A stretch of 64,000 bases of DNA, taken from an uncultured Flavobacteriaceae bacterium. Lineage in GTDB: Bacteria; Bacteroidota; Bacteroidia; Flavobacteriales; Flavobacteriaceae. Positions 17,374 to 25,338 of this stretch are shown piece after piece. Made by a program: the position numbers and the translations under genes. The stretch lies in NCBI GenBank assembly GCA_947502635.1, contig CANNAN010000004.1, forward strand, positions 186,001 through 250,000, read 5' to 3'. Numbering within the stretch: position 1 is the first letter of the stretch; each line of letters starts with the position of its first letter. Below the pieces are notes generated by a model. The model searched no databases, was not told the origin of the DNA, and worked only from the letters and a program-made list of their open reading frames with translations.

Positions 17374-18330
17374 CTAGGGTCTTACAACTTTATTTTTATA
17401 AGAGTAAATGAGCTTATCAAGTATAAATAATTTACCTATTATATTTTTATTTCTTAAAAACTGCAAGAATTTCAATTCTTGTTCAATAATTTTTGCAAAC
17501 AGTCTTGATCGTATTGATTTTTTATTATAAAAAATATGATATAAAAAGTGATATTGATGATTACTCCATTTTTCTTTATAATAAGTATGTCCCATGGAAA
17601 GGTCGAATATGGCAATATTATTATTTATCAACCATTCTATGTGATTTACCATGCTTACATCACCCATATTGTATTTTGAATAATTCACATCATAGGTTTG
17701 AATATGACTAAAAACAATATCACTTAAATGGAAGTTCAATGTAATTGCAATAGGTTTTGAATCATCATAGATTACATGTAAAGATGCTTTTTTATCTTGT
17801 ATTTTTTGAAAAGTAGACACTTGCAGATCACTCCAACCAGATAAATACCTGTTGTAGGTTTTCTTTTTTATGAATCTAGTTTTGAGTAGCTTATAGAAAG
17901 CCTCAAAAATGTTCTCGTATTCCTTTTTTTCTATTTTTCCGAAAAAAAAACGTGATGAGATACTATGGTTTCTATGAAGCTTATTTATTTTAGAATTTAA
18001 ATTTTTCTTATTTCTTTTATTAAGCGTGTTATTTATAAAATCCTGTGCATTTATGACTCCTTTAACATTCACCAAATAACCTTTATATTGTAATACCTCT
18101 TTAAACTTTGTATTGGAGTTTTTAATATGAGGAGTGAAACTTAAGTAATTCGGAATATCTTTAGTTATATAGATGTTTTTGAAGTTATTGTTAACTATGT
18201 TTTCAATATTGAAGCTATTTTGTGTTAATATATTCAAAACTTTTCCATCGTATAATGGACTTATTTTTTTATTTAAAAATAAATCAAAAATTAAATGACT
18301 GTTTCGAATAGAAAAAAGCTTGTGAATCAT
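17374..18330 (-). CDS. GNAT-fold (CelD/BcsL-like) acyltransferase, array member 5 (short form)
   Basis: 318 residues. It carries the shared N-terminal block (FLNKKISPLYDGKVLNIL, DIPNYLSFT) and core (KASLHVIYDDSKPIAITLN, YDVNYSKYNMGDVSMVNHIEW, FDLSMGHTYYKEKW). The RYxxRLExC segment is diverged (KNLNSKINKLHRNHSI). It ends at the point where members 1-4 begin their 70-residue C-terminal domain. It terminates cleanly with its stop 4 nt before the next ATG, so this looks like a natural short form rather than a truncated pseudogene. Substrate unknown. Confidence 0.76.
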   Translation of the reverse strand: MIHKLFSIRNSHLIFDLFLNKKISPLYDGKVLNILTQNSFNIENIVNNNFKNIYITKDIPNYLSFTPHIKNSNTKFKEVLQYKGYLVNVKGVINAQDFINNTLNKRNKKNLNSKINKLHRNHSISSRFFFGKIEKKEYENIFEAFYKLLKTRFIKKKTYNRYLSGWSDLQVSTFQKIQDKKASLHVIYDDSKPIAITLNFHLSDIVFSHIQTYDVNYSKYNMGDVSMVNHIEWLINNNIAIFDLSMGHTYYKEKWSNHQYHFLYHIFYNKKSIRSRLFAKIIEQELKFLQFLRNKNIIGKLFILDKLIYSYKNKVVRP

Positions 18331-18373
18331 CTAAACAGGTTGGTCTTTATTAATGGTTTAATTTACTCAATAT

Positions 18374-19393
18374 TTATTCAGCATATCTCTTTTTGTTTAG
18401 AAAAAAGTGTAACTCATGAATAAAATTTGTAACATGTTTTTTTCTGAGAAATAATTTAAAAGCAAAGAAATTTTTATAAAGCCATGCCAGTAAGCATGCT
18501 ACAATTGATTTTTTATCATAAAAAATATGGTATTCAAACCAATATGGTTTATTGGCCCATCTTTGCTTATATTCAAAATAGCCTTTAGAGAAATCTAAAG
18601 CCTTAATATTGTTTTCTATACACCATTCTAATTGCTTCATAATACTAACGGTACCTAGTCTAAATTTTTTATAATCGATATCGAAAACCCTAATAACATC
18701 TATCATGGTATTATTTGATAAATTAATTAAGGTAATAGCAATAGGTTTATCTTTATCATATACTACAAATAGCCCAGCTTGCTTTTTCAAGATCATAGGT
18801 AATGTTACTTCTTTATAAAAATTCCATTCCTCAGGATTTAAATTATTATTTACCGTTTTTTTATCAAAAAACCGTTTTTTAAGAAGCCGTTTAAAATGAT
18901 AAAAGATGTCCTCATAAGCTTCTGGAGTTATATCATCTAAAAACACTTTATAATGTATATCACATGAAGTCTCTAGTTTGCGTTTGTAACTGTTAAACTT
19001 ATAGCGGCTTTTTCTACTAATAACTTCAAGTAAATACTCTTCAAGTGTATTGTATTTTTGCAGATCGCATACGTATCCAGGATACTGTTTGATTTTATAA
19101 CAACTTAAATCTTCGTTTTTAGTATTATTTTCTATATTAAATGCAGGAACATCAAAGATTATGAAAACACTATTTTTATAATCATCATAAATGTCATTTG
19201 ATAAATTATATGAAACCCCTTTTGTATTAGTGCCTCCTGTATTGGAAAACACAGGTAGTTTTTTATGTTTTACAAAAGTAAGCGCATCAACAAAACTAAA
19301 AGCAAACGGCTTTTCACTATCGTTGAAGTGTTTTAGCCAAATAGACTTAAAAGTTCTACGCAAATAAGGGTTTTTGTTAGTTACCATATTCAT
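18374..19393 (-). CDS. GNAT-fold (CelD/BcsL-like) acyltransferase, array member 6 (short form)
   Basis: 339 residues, first of the six in transcription order. N-terminal FVKHKKLPVFSNTGGTN; core SRYKFNSYKRKLETSCDI, YKVFLDDI, KQAGLFVVYDKDKPIAITLIN, FDIDYKKFRLGTVSIMKQLEWC and LDFSKGYFEYKQRW. It lacks the C-terminal domain found in members 1-4. The start overlaps the end of the SGNH gene by 17 bp; an in-frame ATG two codons later is equally possible. The overlap ties the whole array to the MBOAT/SGNH pair just upstream. Confidence 0.77.
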   Translation of the reverse strand: MNMVTNKNPYLRRTFKSIWLKHFNDSEKPFAFSFVDALTFVKHKKLPVFSNTGGTNTKGVSYNLSNDIYDDYKNSVFIIFDVPAFNIENNTKNEDLSCYKIKQYPGYVCDLQKYNTLEEYLLEVISRKSRYKFNSYKRKLETSCDIHYKVFLDDITPEAYEDIFYHFKRLLKKRFFDKKTVNNNLNPEEWNFYKEVTLPMILKKQAGLFVVYDKDKPIAITLINLSNNTMIDVIRVFDIDYKKFRLGTVSIMKQLEWCIENNIKALDFSKGYFEYKQRWANKPYWFEYHIFYDKKSIVACLLAWLYKNFFAFKLFLRKKHVTNFIHELHFFLNKKRYAE

Positions 19394-20339
19394 TCCTTTC
19401 TACTAAACTATTTTTGATATCCTTACCCAATAGTTTAGAAAATTTCTTTGCACTAGCGGATAACATATGAGACCCGTCATAAGTTTTATAGTCACTACCC
19501 AATGATGAATAATTTAAAAACTCAACACTGTATTGTTTTGAAATACTATCAAATTGTTTGTCAAAACCTTTCCATAAATCATTTTCTATTTTTATAATAT
19601 CATTATCCGCAGGTAAACGAACAATGAATACATTGCCAATCGTTTTTAAATATTGAATGGTTTTTATGAAATGATTTAAACGGTAATTCGAAAATTGTTC
19701 TTTCTTGATTTTTCGTTTATAATACCTGATTGTTAACGATTTCCAGTGATCGATATCACTTTCTCTAATCTTGTTAAACCTACCATTTTGTGTTATTTCA
19801 TTCCACCCATTTGGATGTGGGGTATGATGCTCCCATTTATCAAAATCATGCAACGCATTATATAAGGGTTGAGGATAGGTATTAATAATATAACTGTAAT
19901 TAGGTGCTGATGTGAAATTATCTATTTTACCTATAATACCTTCTTTATCCATATTGTAGATGTTTTCATCATTCATACCTGAAGGAGCCGTAAAACTTCC
20001 AGGGGAAATAGCGACAATAAAAATTCCGTTTTTAGAATTTGATTTTAATTTTTGCTTAATACCGTCTAAATATATTTCACCATAAGATGATTGAACCGTA
20101 TTCATTGCAAAATTCACCATTGGGTTTTCAAATTGACCACTGCTTAGTTCTTCTTCAATAATACTTGGAGAAACACCTTCACTAGCACGGGACAGTCCTA
20201 AAATTAGGCCACTGGCTTTTTGCGAAAATTTATTGTAATAAGGGTCAACATATTCTTTTGAAAGCTTATCTACAAAAAAAGCATAAGTACTAGCCAGTAT
20301 AGTACAGAAAATAATTATTTTATAAATAAAATTCTTCAT
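19377..20339 (-). CDS. SGNH-like O-acyltransferase partner of MBOAT (pair 2)
   Basis: 320 residues with an N-terminal membrane anchor (residues about 5-22). The nucleophile motif is ILGLSRASEG and the terminal pair is YDGSHM (Asp-x-x-His after accounting for the D-G-S-H spacing). This places it in the SGNH/DltD-like group although the block-I 'GDS' is GLS. The inner block GIFIVAISPGSF is shared with the protein at 34741, and together they form a subfamily distinct from pairs 1, 3 and 4. It follows its MBOAT by 5 nt. It probably acylates the exported polymer on the periplasmic side. Confidence 0.75.
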   Translation of the reverse strand: MKNFIYKIIIFCTILASTYAFFVDKLSKEYVDPYYNKFSQKASGLILGLSRASEGVSPSIIEEELSSGQFENPMVNFAMNTVQSSYGEIYLDGIKQKLKSNSKNGIFIVAISPGSFTAPSGMNDENIYNMDKEGIIGKIDNFTSAPNYSYIINTYPQPLYNALHDFDKWEHHTPHPNGWNEITQNGRFNKIRESDIDHWKSLTIRYYKRKIKKEQFSNYRLNHFIKTIQYLKTIGNVFIVRLPADNDIIKIENDLWKGFDKQFDSISKQYSVEFLNYSSLGSDYKTYDGSHMLSASAKKFSKLLGKDIKNSLVERNEYGN

Positions 20340-20344
20340 AATCG

Positions 20345-21790
20345 TTAAAATTGAAAATAGATGAATGTATTCTGACGATTAATAGCAAATAAAACAATGA
20401 TTACTATGTAACTCATATATATAGACCACCTTAAAGGCTTCGATTTATTTGTAACTAATTCATGGATTTTATCATTTCCTTTAAAATAATGAATTGTTTG
20501 AACACCTATAATAAAAACAAAGCTCAAAATAAGTTCAAAATAATTATTTAGAATATTAATGTGCAACCCCGTAATGTTAATCATGCTTTTAAAATATAAA
20601 ATGGCATCTGTAGCAGAAGGTGATCTAAAAAAGATTAAAGGTATACTAAGACATATTACTAGAGCGCACCATCCCAACATTCTAATTAAAGTTTTTGGAA
20701 GCTTAAGGGCCTTAAAAATTAGCTTTCTAATATTGTTGGTACTAAACTCTAAAATAAGCAATATTGCATTCAAAACACCCCAAATAACAAAAGTCCAATT
20801 TGCTCCATGCCATAAACCAACAATAAAAAATAGAATAAGTACATTTCTAACAACTTTTAACTTAGATCCTCTAGAGCCACCTAATGGTATAAAAACATAA
20901 TCCTTAAGCCATTCCATTAAAGAAATATGCCAGCGTTTCCAAAATTCTGAAATTGATGTTGCAAAATATGGTTTATTGAAATTTTGGACTAAATCAAATC
21001 CCATTGTCTTGGCAGTACCTATTGCAATTGATGTGTATGCAGAAAAATCATAATAAATTTGGAAGGCAAAGAAGAAAGAACCAATAAAAAGTGGTATTCC
21101 ATGATTAAATTCAGGGTCTTCAAAAGCAGCATCTACATAAACACCTAATCTATCTGCAACTACGACCTTTAAGAAAAACCCCCAAGCTATCATTATGAGT
21201 CCCTTTTTTAAATTTGGTAAATGAATACTTATTTCTTTTTTTAATTGAGGTATTAATCTTGAGGCACGTTCTATAGGTCCAGCGACTAATTGAGGAAAAA
21301 AGGATACATATAACGCAAAAACTCCAAAATGTTTTTCAGGTAAGATTTTCCCTCTATATACATCTATACTATAGCTTAAAGTTTGAAATGTATAAAAGCT
21401 AATACCTACAGGAAGTAATATTTGTTTAAAGTTATAGCCTCCAACTTGTTCTCTATTAATACTTAAGTTGAAAAAAGAAAATAAACTTTCAATCGATGTT
21501 GTAAAAAAAGATAAATATTTAAAAACAAATAGAATCCCAATATTGACTACTATACTAATAAACAGGTACAACCTTCTCATTAGTGAATTTGCATGTACCA
21601 TTTTAAGTGCACAAAAATAATCTACAATCGTCGAAGTTAATAAGAGAATTAATAATTCAGGTTCATGTATCATATAAAAGAAATAACTCCCCAAAAGAAG
21701 CCATAACCACCTGTTTTTGTGTGGCAAAACATAGAACCCAATTATCATTACTGGGAAAAAAAGAAGAAATTCAAATGAATTAAATAACAT
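20345..21790 (-). CDS. MBOAT family O-acyltransferase, AlgI/DltB-like (pair 2)
   Basis: 481 residues, polytopic. Motifs: FWKRWHISLMEWLKDY and LWHGANWTFVIWG with the conserved histidines, FFPQLVAGPIERASRL, PVGISFYTFQTLSYSID, and the C-terminal FIYFQF. It is the first gene of the leftmost minus-strand run and has a candidate -7 element 34 bp before its ATG, so it probably opens that operon. It differs from the other four MBOATs in the N-terminal loop (FYMIHEPEL in place of FYGWWDYRF-like). The SGNH partner follows immediately. Confidence 0.92.
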   Translation of the reverse strand: MLFNSFEFLLFFPVMIIGFYVLPHKNRWLWLLLGSYFFYMIHEPELLILLLTSTIVDYFCALKMVHANSLMRRLYLFISIVVNIGILFVFKYLSFFTTSIESLFSFFNLSINREQVGGYNFKQILLPVGISFYTFQTLSYSIDVYRGKILPEKHFGVFALYVSFFPQLVAGPIERASRLIPQLKKEISIHLPNLKKGLIMIAWGFFLKVVVADRLGVYVDAAFEDPEFNHGIPLFIGSFFFAFQIYYDFSAYTSIAIGTAKTMGFDLVQNFNKPYFATSISEFWKRWHISLMEWLKDYVFIPLGGSRGSKLKVVRNVLILFFIVGLWHGANWTFVIWGVLNAILLILEFSTNNIRKLIFKALKLPKTLIRMLGWCALVICLSIPLIFFRSPSATDAILYFKSMINITGLHINILNNYFELILSFVFIIGVQTIHYFKGNDKIHELVTNKSKPLRWSIYMSYIVIIVLFAINRQNTFIYFQF

Positions 21791-21823
21791 TTAGAATTTA
21801 AATTTTAAGTTGATTTGAGATAA

Positions 21824-21831
21824 CAAACTTA
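21824..21831 (-). promoter_or_regulatory. Candidate -7 promoter element for the leftmost minus-strand run
   Basis: The minus strand reads TAAGTTTG, a match to TAnnTTTG, 34 bp before the ATG of the MBOAT at 21790. A TTG at the usual -33 position is not evident. Position at the head of a 21.8-kb co-directional gene run is the main support. Confidence 0.4.
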
Positions 21832-22176
21832 AAGTATTCCTTCTATAATAATTTAAAAAAAAGTTGAAGTGAAAATAAAAAGGATTAACCTCTTTTTTGC
21901 TTAAGAAAAACTCAAAAATATGCATTTCATCGTAAATTTAATTTAATCACTACAACAATTTAATGACATTAAATTTTTAGTCCAACTCGTTTTTTTTATA
22001 AAAAAACTGATATAATTATCTGACTATTAATATATTATTAGTTTAAAAGTTATTAGATTTTATTAACAATTTCAAGTTTTTTGTCGATTAGATCATATTT
22101 TTGTGCCGCTTTTATTTATTCAATATAGTCCAGATTAAGATTTTAAACGTAAATAAGAACTAATTACAATAATTAA

Positions 22177-22263
22177 AGCACTTAATCGAAAAAAAACGTA
22201 TTTAATCGATTACAAATCATTAAAAGTAACGTATTTAATCGAAAAAAAAACGCACTTAAACGA
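22177..22263 (+). repeat. Four direct copies of a 13-bp box, spaced 20, 33 and 21 bp
   Basis: Copies: AGCACTTAATCGA (22177), CGTATTTAATCGA (22197), CGTATTTAATCGA (22230) and CGCACTTAAACGA (22251). Start-to-start spacings of 20, 33 and 21 bp are close to 2, 3 and 2 helical turns, so all boxes face the same side of the helix. This is the expected look of a multi-site operator. The ~21-bp period resembles sites of LytTR-type regulators, but the sequence itself does not match a consensus I know. The last copy lies 50-60 bp before the lipoprotein gene. Confidence 0.7.
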
Positions 22264-22312
22264 TTTTTTAAAAAATTATTTTACTATTGAATAAATATTA
22301 ACTCCCCAAATT

Positions 22313-24292
22313 ATGATTACCATGAAAAGGATTTTAAAAACTATGCTATTTGTCTTAATATTTATGATGTCAATAACATCATGCAATAAAGAAGAACTAT
22401 TTAACGAACCAGTAGTGGTTGTAGATGAGGACCCAACTGATACTGACGAACCAGATACAGATGATGATGATGATACTGACGCAACTTTACCCTGTGATTT
22501 TACTCTAGATAACGTTGAACCTAACTCTACTATAATAATTAACTGTATTTTAGATTTAGATGGAAAAACAGTTGATCTACCTGCAGATGTTACTATCGAA
22601 TATGAAGGTGGAGATATTATAAATGGTACTATTAATTTTTCTGAAGGAAATATTATTGATGGTAATATATTAAATTCTACATTAACTATTGGAGGGACAA
22701 AACCACAATTAAAAGATCCTGTTTTTAATTTTAATCCAAAGAGATGGGGGATAGTTGAAGGGGAAACAACTTCTGAAATTGCCCAAAGAAATAATGATAT
22801 CCTAGAAGAGTCTATGTTTATGGCTAAAGATTTGGGTATAACTATTTTCAAAATTGATAAAATGGATGCTTACTTTGAAGTATCTAAAGTGACTAGTACT
22901 ACAACTAACCAAAATTTTTACCCCTCTCAAGAAGCCATTAATGTGCCTTCAGATTTCACTTTAGAAATGACTGACAATACGCATTTAAGAGTATTGCCAA
23001 ATTCGAGAAAAGTTTATTGTTTATTAGGTATAAGAGGAGAGAAAAATGTAGTTGTAAAAGGAGGTATTTTACATGGAGATAGAGATAGACATGACGATAA
23101 TTCTCAAGAGGGACCTCATGCTTTTGGAATGTTAGTTATTATTCATGGTTCTGAAAATGTTTTGGTTGATGGAGTTACTATGATTAATGCCATTGGTGAT
23201 GGACTTGATGTTAATAGTATAGGTTTTACATTTGAGCCTGATTATCAACCAGCTAACAATATTAGAGTAGCTAACTGTACTTTTGATAATAACAGACGTA
23301 ATAACCTTTCAATTACAGATGGTTTCAATATGATAATTGAAAACAACCTGTTTTTAAATGCAGGAAGAGATAATCCAAATTCTATAGGTATGGCTCCTGG
23401 ATTTGCTATAGATGTAGAAGCTTTTAGAGGTAAGGAAAATGGTGAGTTTATCTATTATGAAAAGGCTTATGACATTATTATAAGAAATAACACTGAAAGA
23501 GGTAGTAAATATGGTGCTTTTGTAGTTGCAATTGGAGACGATGTAACTATTGAAAACAATACAACAGAAGGAGGTATAACTATTGGAGCAGCATCTGGGG
23601 TGAAAATTATTGGAAATAAATTAACTTTTAATCCTGATAACCCAAGTAGTGATGCAGGTATAACAACTGGACATCCAGCGTCTGAAACGACATTTAATAA
23701 TGAAGTATCTAATAATACTGTTAAAGGTTATAGTGTAGGTGTAGCTGCATATCAAAGAGATACTAAAATATTTGGCAATACTTTTGAAGATTTTAGTGTA
23801 GGTATTCAACCTAAAAACATTAAGAATTTTGAAATTTATAATAACAACTTTACGAGTAGTAGATCTACTTCTGTAGCCATATTTGGAAATTTAACAACTA
23901 TGGAAAATGTTAATATACACAATAACGATGTTATAAGTGTAGTTCGAGAGAGTGTGAAATTAGTAGCTGTAAATGAAGATGCTTCAGCTTCTAATTATAG
24001 AGTTAATATAGAAAATAATAATTTATCTAACGGTTCTGTATTTAGTCGATCTAAAGGTGTTGATTTTGTTAAAAATGCAACAAAAGAAGGACTTATTTTT
24101 GTAAACGCTAGCGATATGACTGTTACAGAAAACAATATTGAATCAACAAATCAAGACGGTATTATAATATCCAGTGGTTGCAGTAATTTAAATGTACGAA
24201 ACAATACCATTACAGTTACTGGTGCTAATACAGATTGTATCAGTAATGATGGAGGTGCTAATATAGTTGTAGGAGATAATAGTTGTAATTAA
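22313..24292 (+). CDS. Predicted surface-exposed parallel beta-helix lipoprotein
   Basis: 659 residues. A lipoprotein signal peptide (MKRILKTMLFVLIF...SITSC) is followed by NKEE, matching the Cys-X-Lys-(Asp/Glu)2 surface-export signal described in Capnocytophaga. Next is an acidic linker (about residues 42-60, mostly D, T, E, P). From about residue 65 the chain is beta-helix repeats of the pectate-lyase/NosD type, for example GDGLDVNSIGF, IRVANCTFDNNRRNNLSI and VTIENNTTEGGITIGA. The fold is typical of polysaccharide lyases, epimerases and depolymerases. A second ATG three codons in (22322) starts the signal peptide more naturally. It is the only plus-strand gene inside the locus. Action on the polymer (trimming, epimerisation or anchoring) is inference. 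Confidence 0.82.
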   Translation: MITMKRILKTMLFVLIFMMSITSCNKEELFNEPVVVVDEDPTDTDEPDTDDDDDTDATLPCDFTLDNVEPNSTIIINCILDLDGKTVDLPADVTIEYEGGDIINGTINFSEGNIIDGNILNSTLTIGGTKPQLKDPVFNFNPKRWGIVEGETTSEIAQRNNDILEESMFMAKDLGITIFKIDKMDAYFEVSKVTSTTTNQNFYPSQEAINVPSDFTLEMTDNTHLRVLPNSRKVYCLLGIRGEKNVVVKGGILHGDRDRHDDNSQEGPHAFGMLVIIHGSENVLVDGVTMINAIGDGLDVNSIGFTFEPDYQPANNIRVANCTFDNNRRNNLSITDGFNMIIENNLFLNAGRDNPNSIGMAPGFAIDVEAFRGKENGEFIYYEKAYDIIIRNNTERGSKYGAFVVAIGDDVTIENNTTEGGITIGAASGVKIIGNKLTFNPDNPSSDAGITTGHPASETTFNNEVSNNTVKGYSVGVAAYQRDTKIFGNTFEDFSVGIQPKNIKNFEIYNNNFTSSRSTSVAIFGNLTTMENVNIHNNDVISVVRESVKLVAVNEDASASNYRVNIENNNLSNGSVFSRSKGVDFVKNATKEGLIFVNASDMTVTENNIESTNQDGIIISSGCSNLNVRNNTITVTGANTDCISNDGGANIVVGDNSCN

Positions 24293-24319
24293 TTATTATA
24301 TAAAAATATAAAATCATTT

Positions 24320-24360
24320 AAAACAAAAAAAGCTCGGAATTTCCGAGCTTTTTTTGTTTT
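24320..24360. terminator. Bidirectional intrinsic terminator
   Basis: A perfect inverted repeat with 20-bp arms around T24340. The core stem GCTCGG/CCGAGC with an AATTT loop is flanked by A7 on the left and T7 on the right, so it ends transcripts from both sides. It separates the convergent beta-helix lipoprotein gene (+) and the GDSL-like gene at 24371 (-). Confidence 0.92.
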
Positions 24361-24370
24361 CATTTCAATA

Positions 24371-25336
24371 TTATTTTCTAATGAGACCTTCCATAAGTTT
24401 AGCAAGCTCCTCATTACCTTTTTTATTTAAATGACCATTCGATGTGAAATAATTGTTTAAATCATCTGGAAAATTAATAAGATGGAATTTTACTTTTTTA
24501 GACTGATTAGAATAGTTTTCTATTTCTTTTATTTTTATTCTTCCTAAGTTGTTTAAAATAATTATATCTATAACAGAATTAAAGTTTTCTTTCTCTATTA
24601 ATGATGCAAACCAATCTAATTTTTCTCTTTCAAAATCTACTATATTAGGCTTAACTTTAGGTGCACCATAATATTTAAATGTATAATAGATCTTAGAAAT
24701 CAATAAACTTTTAAACAATCGTTTCGATTTATCGATAAGAGACAAATTATTAGTGAAGCTGGACTTTTCTGTTTTATGAAAACTTAGAGTATCGTTTAAC
24801 CTGTAAGGGTAATTTCTTAATAAATCATTTTTGGGAGACCTTTTATCTAAATTTACTACTTCACCAGGGGTGAGAATAATAATGGTTTGTTTAAACGCCA
24901 TTTTTTTATTCTTCAAAAGATCTCTTAATACCATAAAGCTTTGAATTGGAGTCCAAACACCTCCAGAACCTGCATTGTTTATGGTTAAACTTGTTTTTTT
25001 CTCTAATATTTCTGAAAACCTGTGCTTTGCCTTTATCCCATAACCCTCAACAAATGAATTGCCCGTAATCAAAATGCCATCATTTTTAAACTCATCATCG
25101 ACAAAACCTAATGTATTTGTTTTACAAACAACTCCACCCCAAGGGTAGCTTATCATCTGTTTTGTGCTTCTTTGTCGTGTAACACCATACGAAGAATCCA
25201 TATCATAATATAAGGGGGGAGCATTAAAGCTTGTGTAAGGCAAAATCACATCCTTTCCGTTAGAAACTAAACCAATTATTAAATTGAGAAACTCTAATAA
25301 TATAATACCTATAATAATTCTTTTAAAATATTTCAT
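24371..25336 (-). CDS. SGNH/GDSL-like protein partner of MBOAT (pair 3), altered catalytic block
   Basis: 321 residues with an N-terminal anchor (residues about 6-24). Block I is LITGNSFVEGYGIKAKHRFSEIL, closer to classical GDSL esterases than the other four partners. The oxyanion Gly/Asn block is probably INNAGSGG. The final block is SNGHLNKKGNEELA: the His is kept but the residue three before it is Ser/Asn rather than Asp. It may use a Ser-His dyad or have lost full activity. It follows its MBOAT by 2 nt and is the last gene before the terminator. Confidence 0.75.
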   Translation of the reverse strand: MKYFKRIIIGIILLEFLNLIIGLVSNGKDVILPYTSFNAPPLYYDMDSSYGVTRQRSTKQMISYPWGGVVCKTNTLGFVDDEFKNDGILITGNSFVEGYGIKAKHRFSEILEKKTSLTINNAGSGGVWTPIQSFMVLRDLLKNKKMAFKQTIIILTPGEVVNLDKRSPKNDLLRNYPYRLNDTLSFHKTEKSSFTNNLSLIDKSKRLFKSLLISKIYYTFKYYGAPKVKPNIVDFEREKLDWFASLIEKENFNSVIDIIILNNLGRIKIKEIENYSNQSKKVKFHLINFPDDLNNYFTSNGHLNKKGNEELAKLMEGLIRK

Positions 25337-25338
25337 CT

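Larger units (their letters stand above)
21791..22312. other. 522-bp divergent intergenic region with phased repeats
   Basis: No credible gene in any frame. The left part holds a candidate -7 element for the MBOAT at 20345. The right part holds four copies of a CGYAYTTAAWCGA-like box (22177-22263). No TAnnTTTG match was found close upstream of the lipoprotein gene. The sequence is very AT-rich throughout. Confidence 0.7.

Noticed and set aside
17374-18330. Array member 5 as a truncated pseudogene
   Set aside because: The shorter length comes from the clean absence of the C-terminal domain, which member 6 also lacks; the core motifs are intact and spacing to the next gene is tight.
20559-20900. 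A 113-codon plus-strand frame within the MBOAT gene of pair 2
   Set aside because: Shadow frame opposite conserved MBOAT motifs (WHGANW and the PLGG block).
22276-22851. A 191-codon minus-strand frame over the start of the beta-helix lipoprotein gene
   Set aside because: It is antisense to the Asp-rich linker, which reads as Ser/Val runs on the other strand. It has no recognisable motif and lies opposite a gene with a clear lipoprotein signal.
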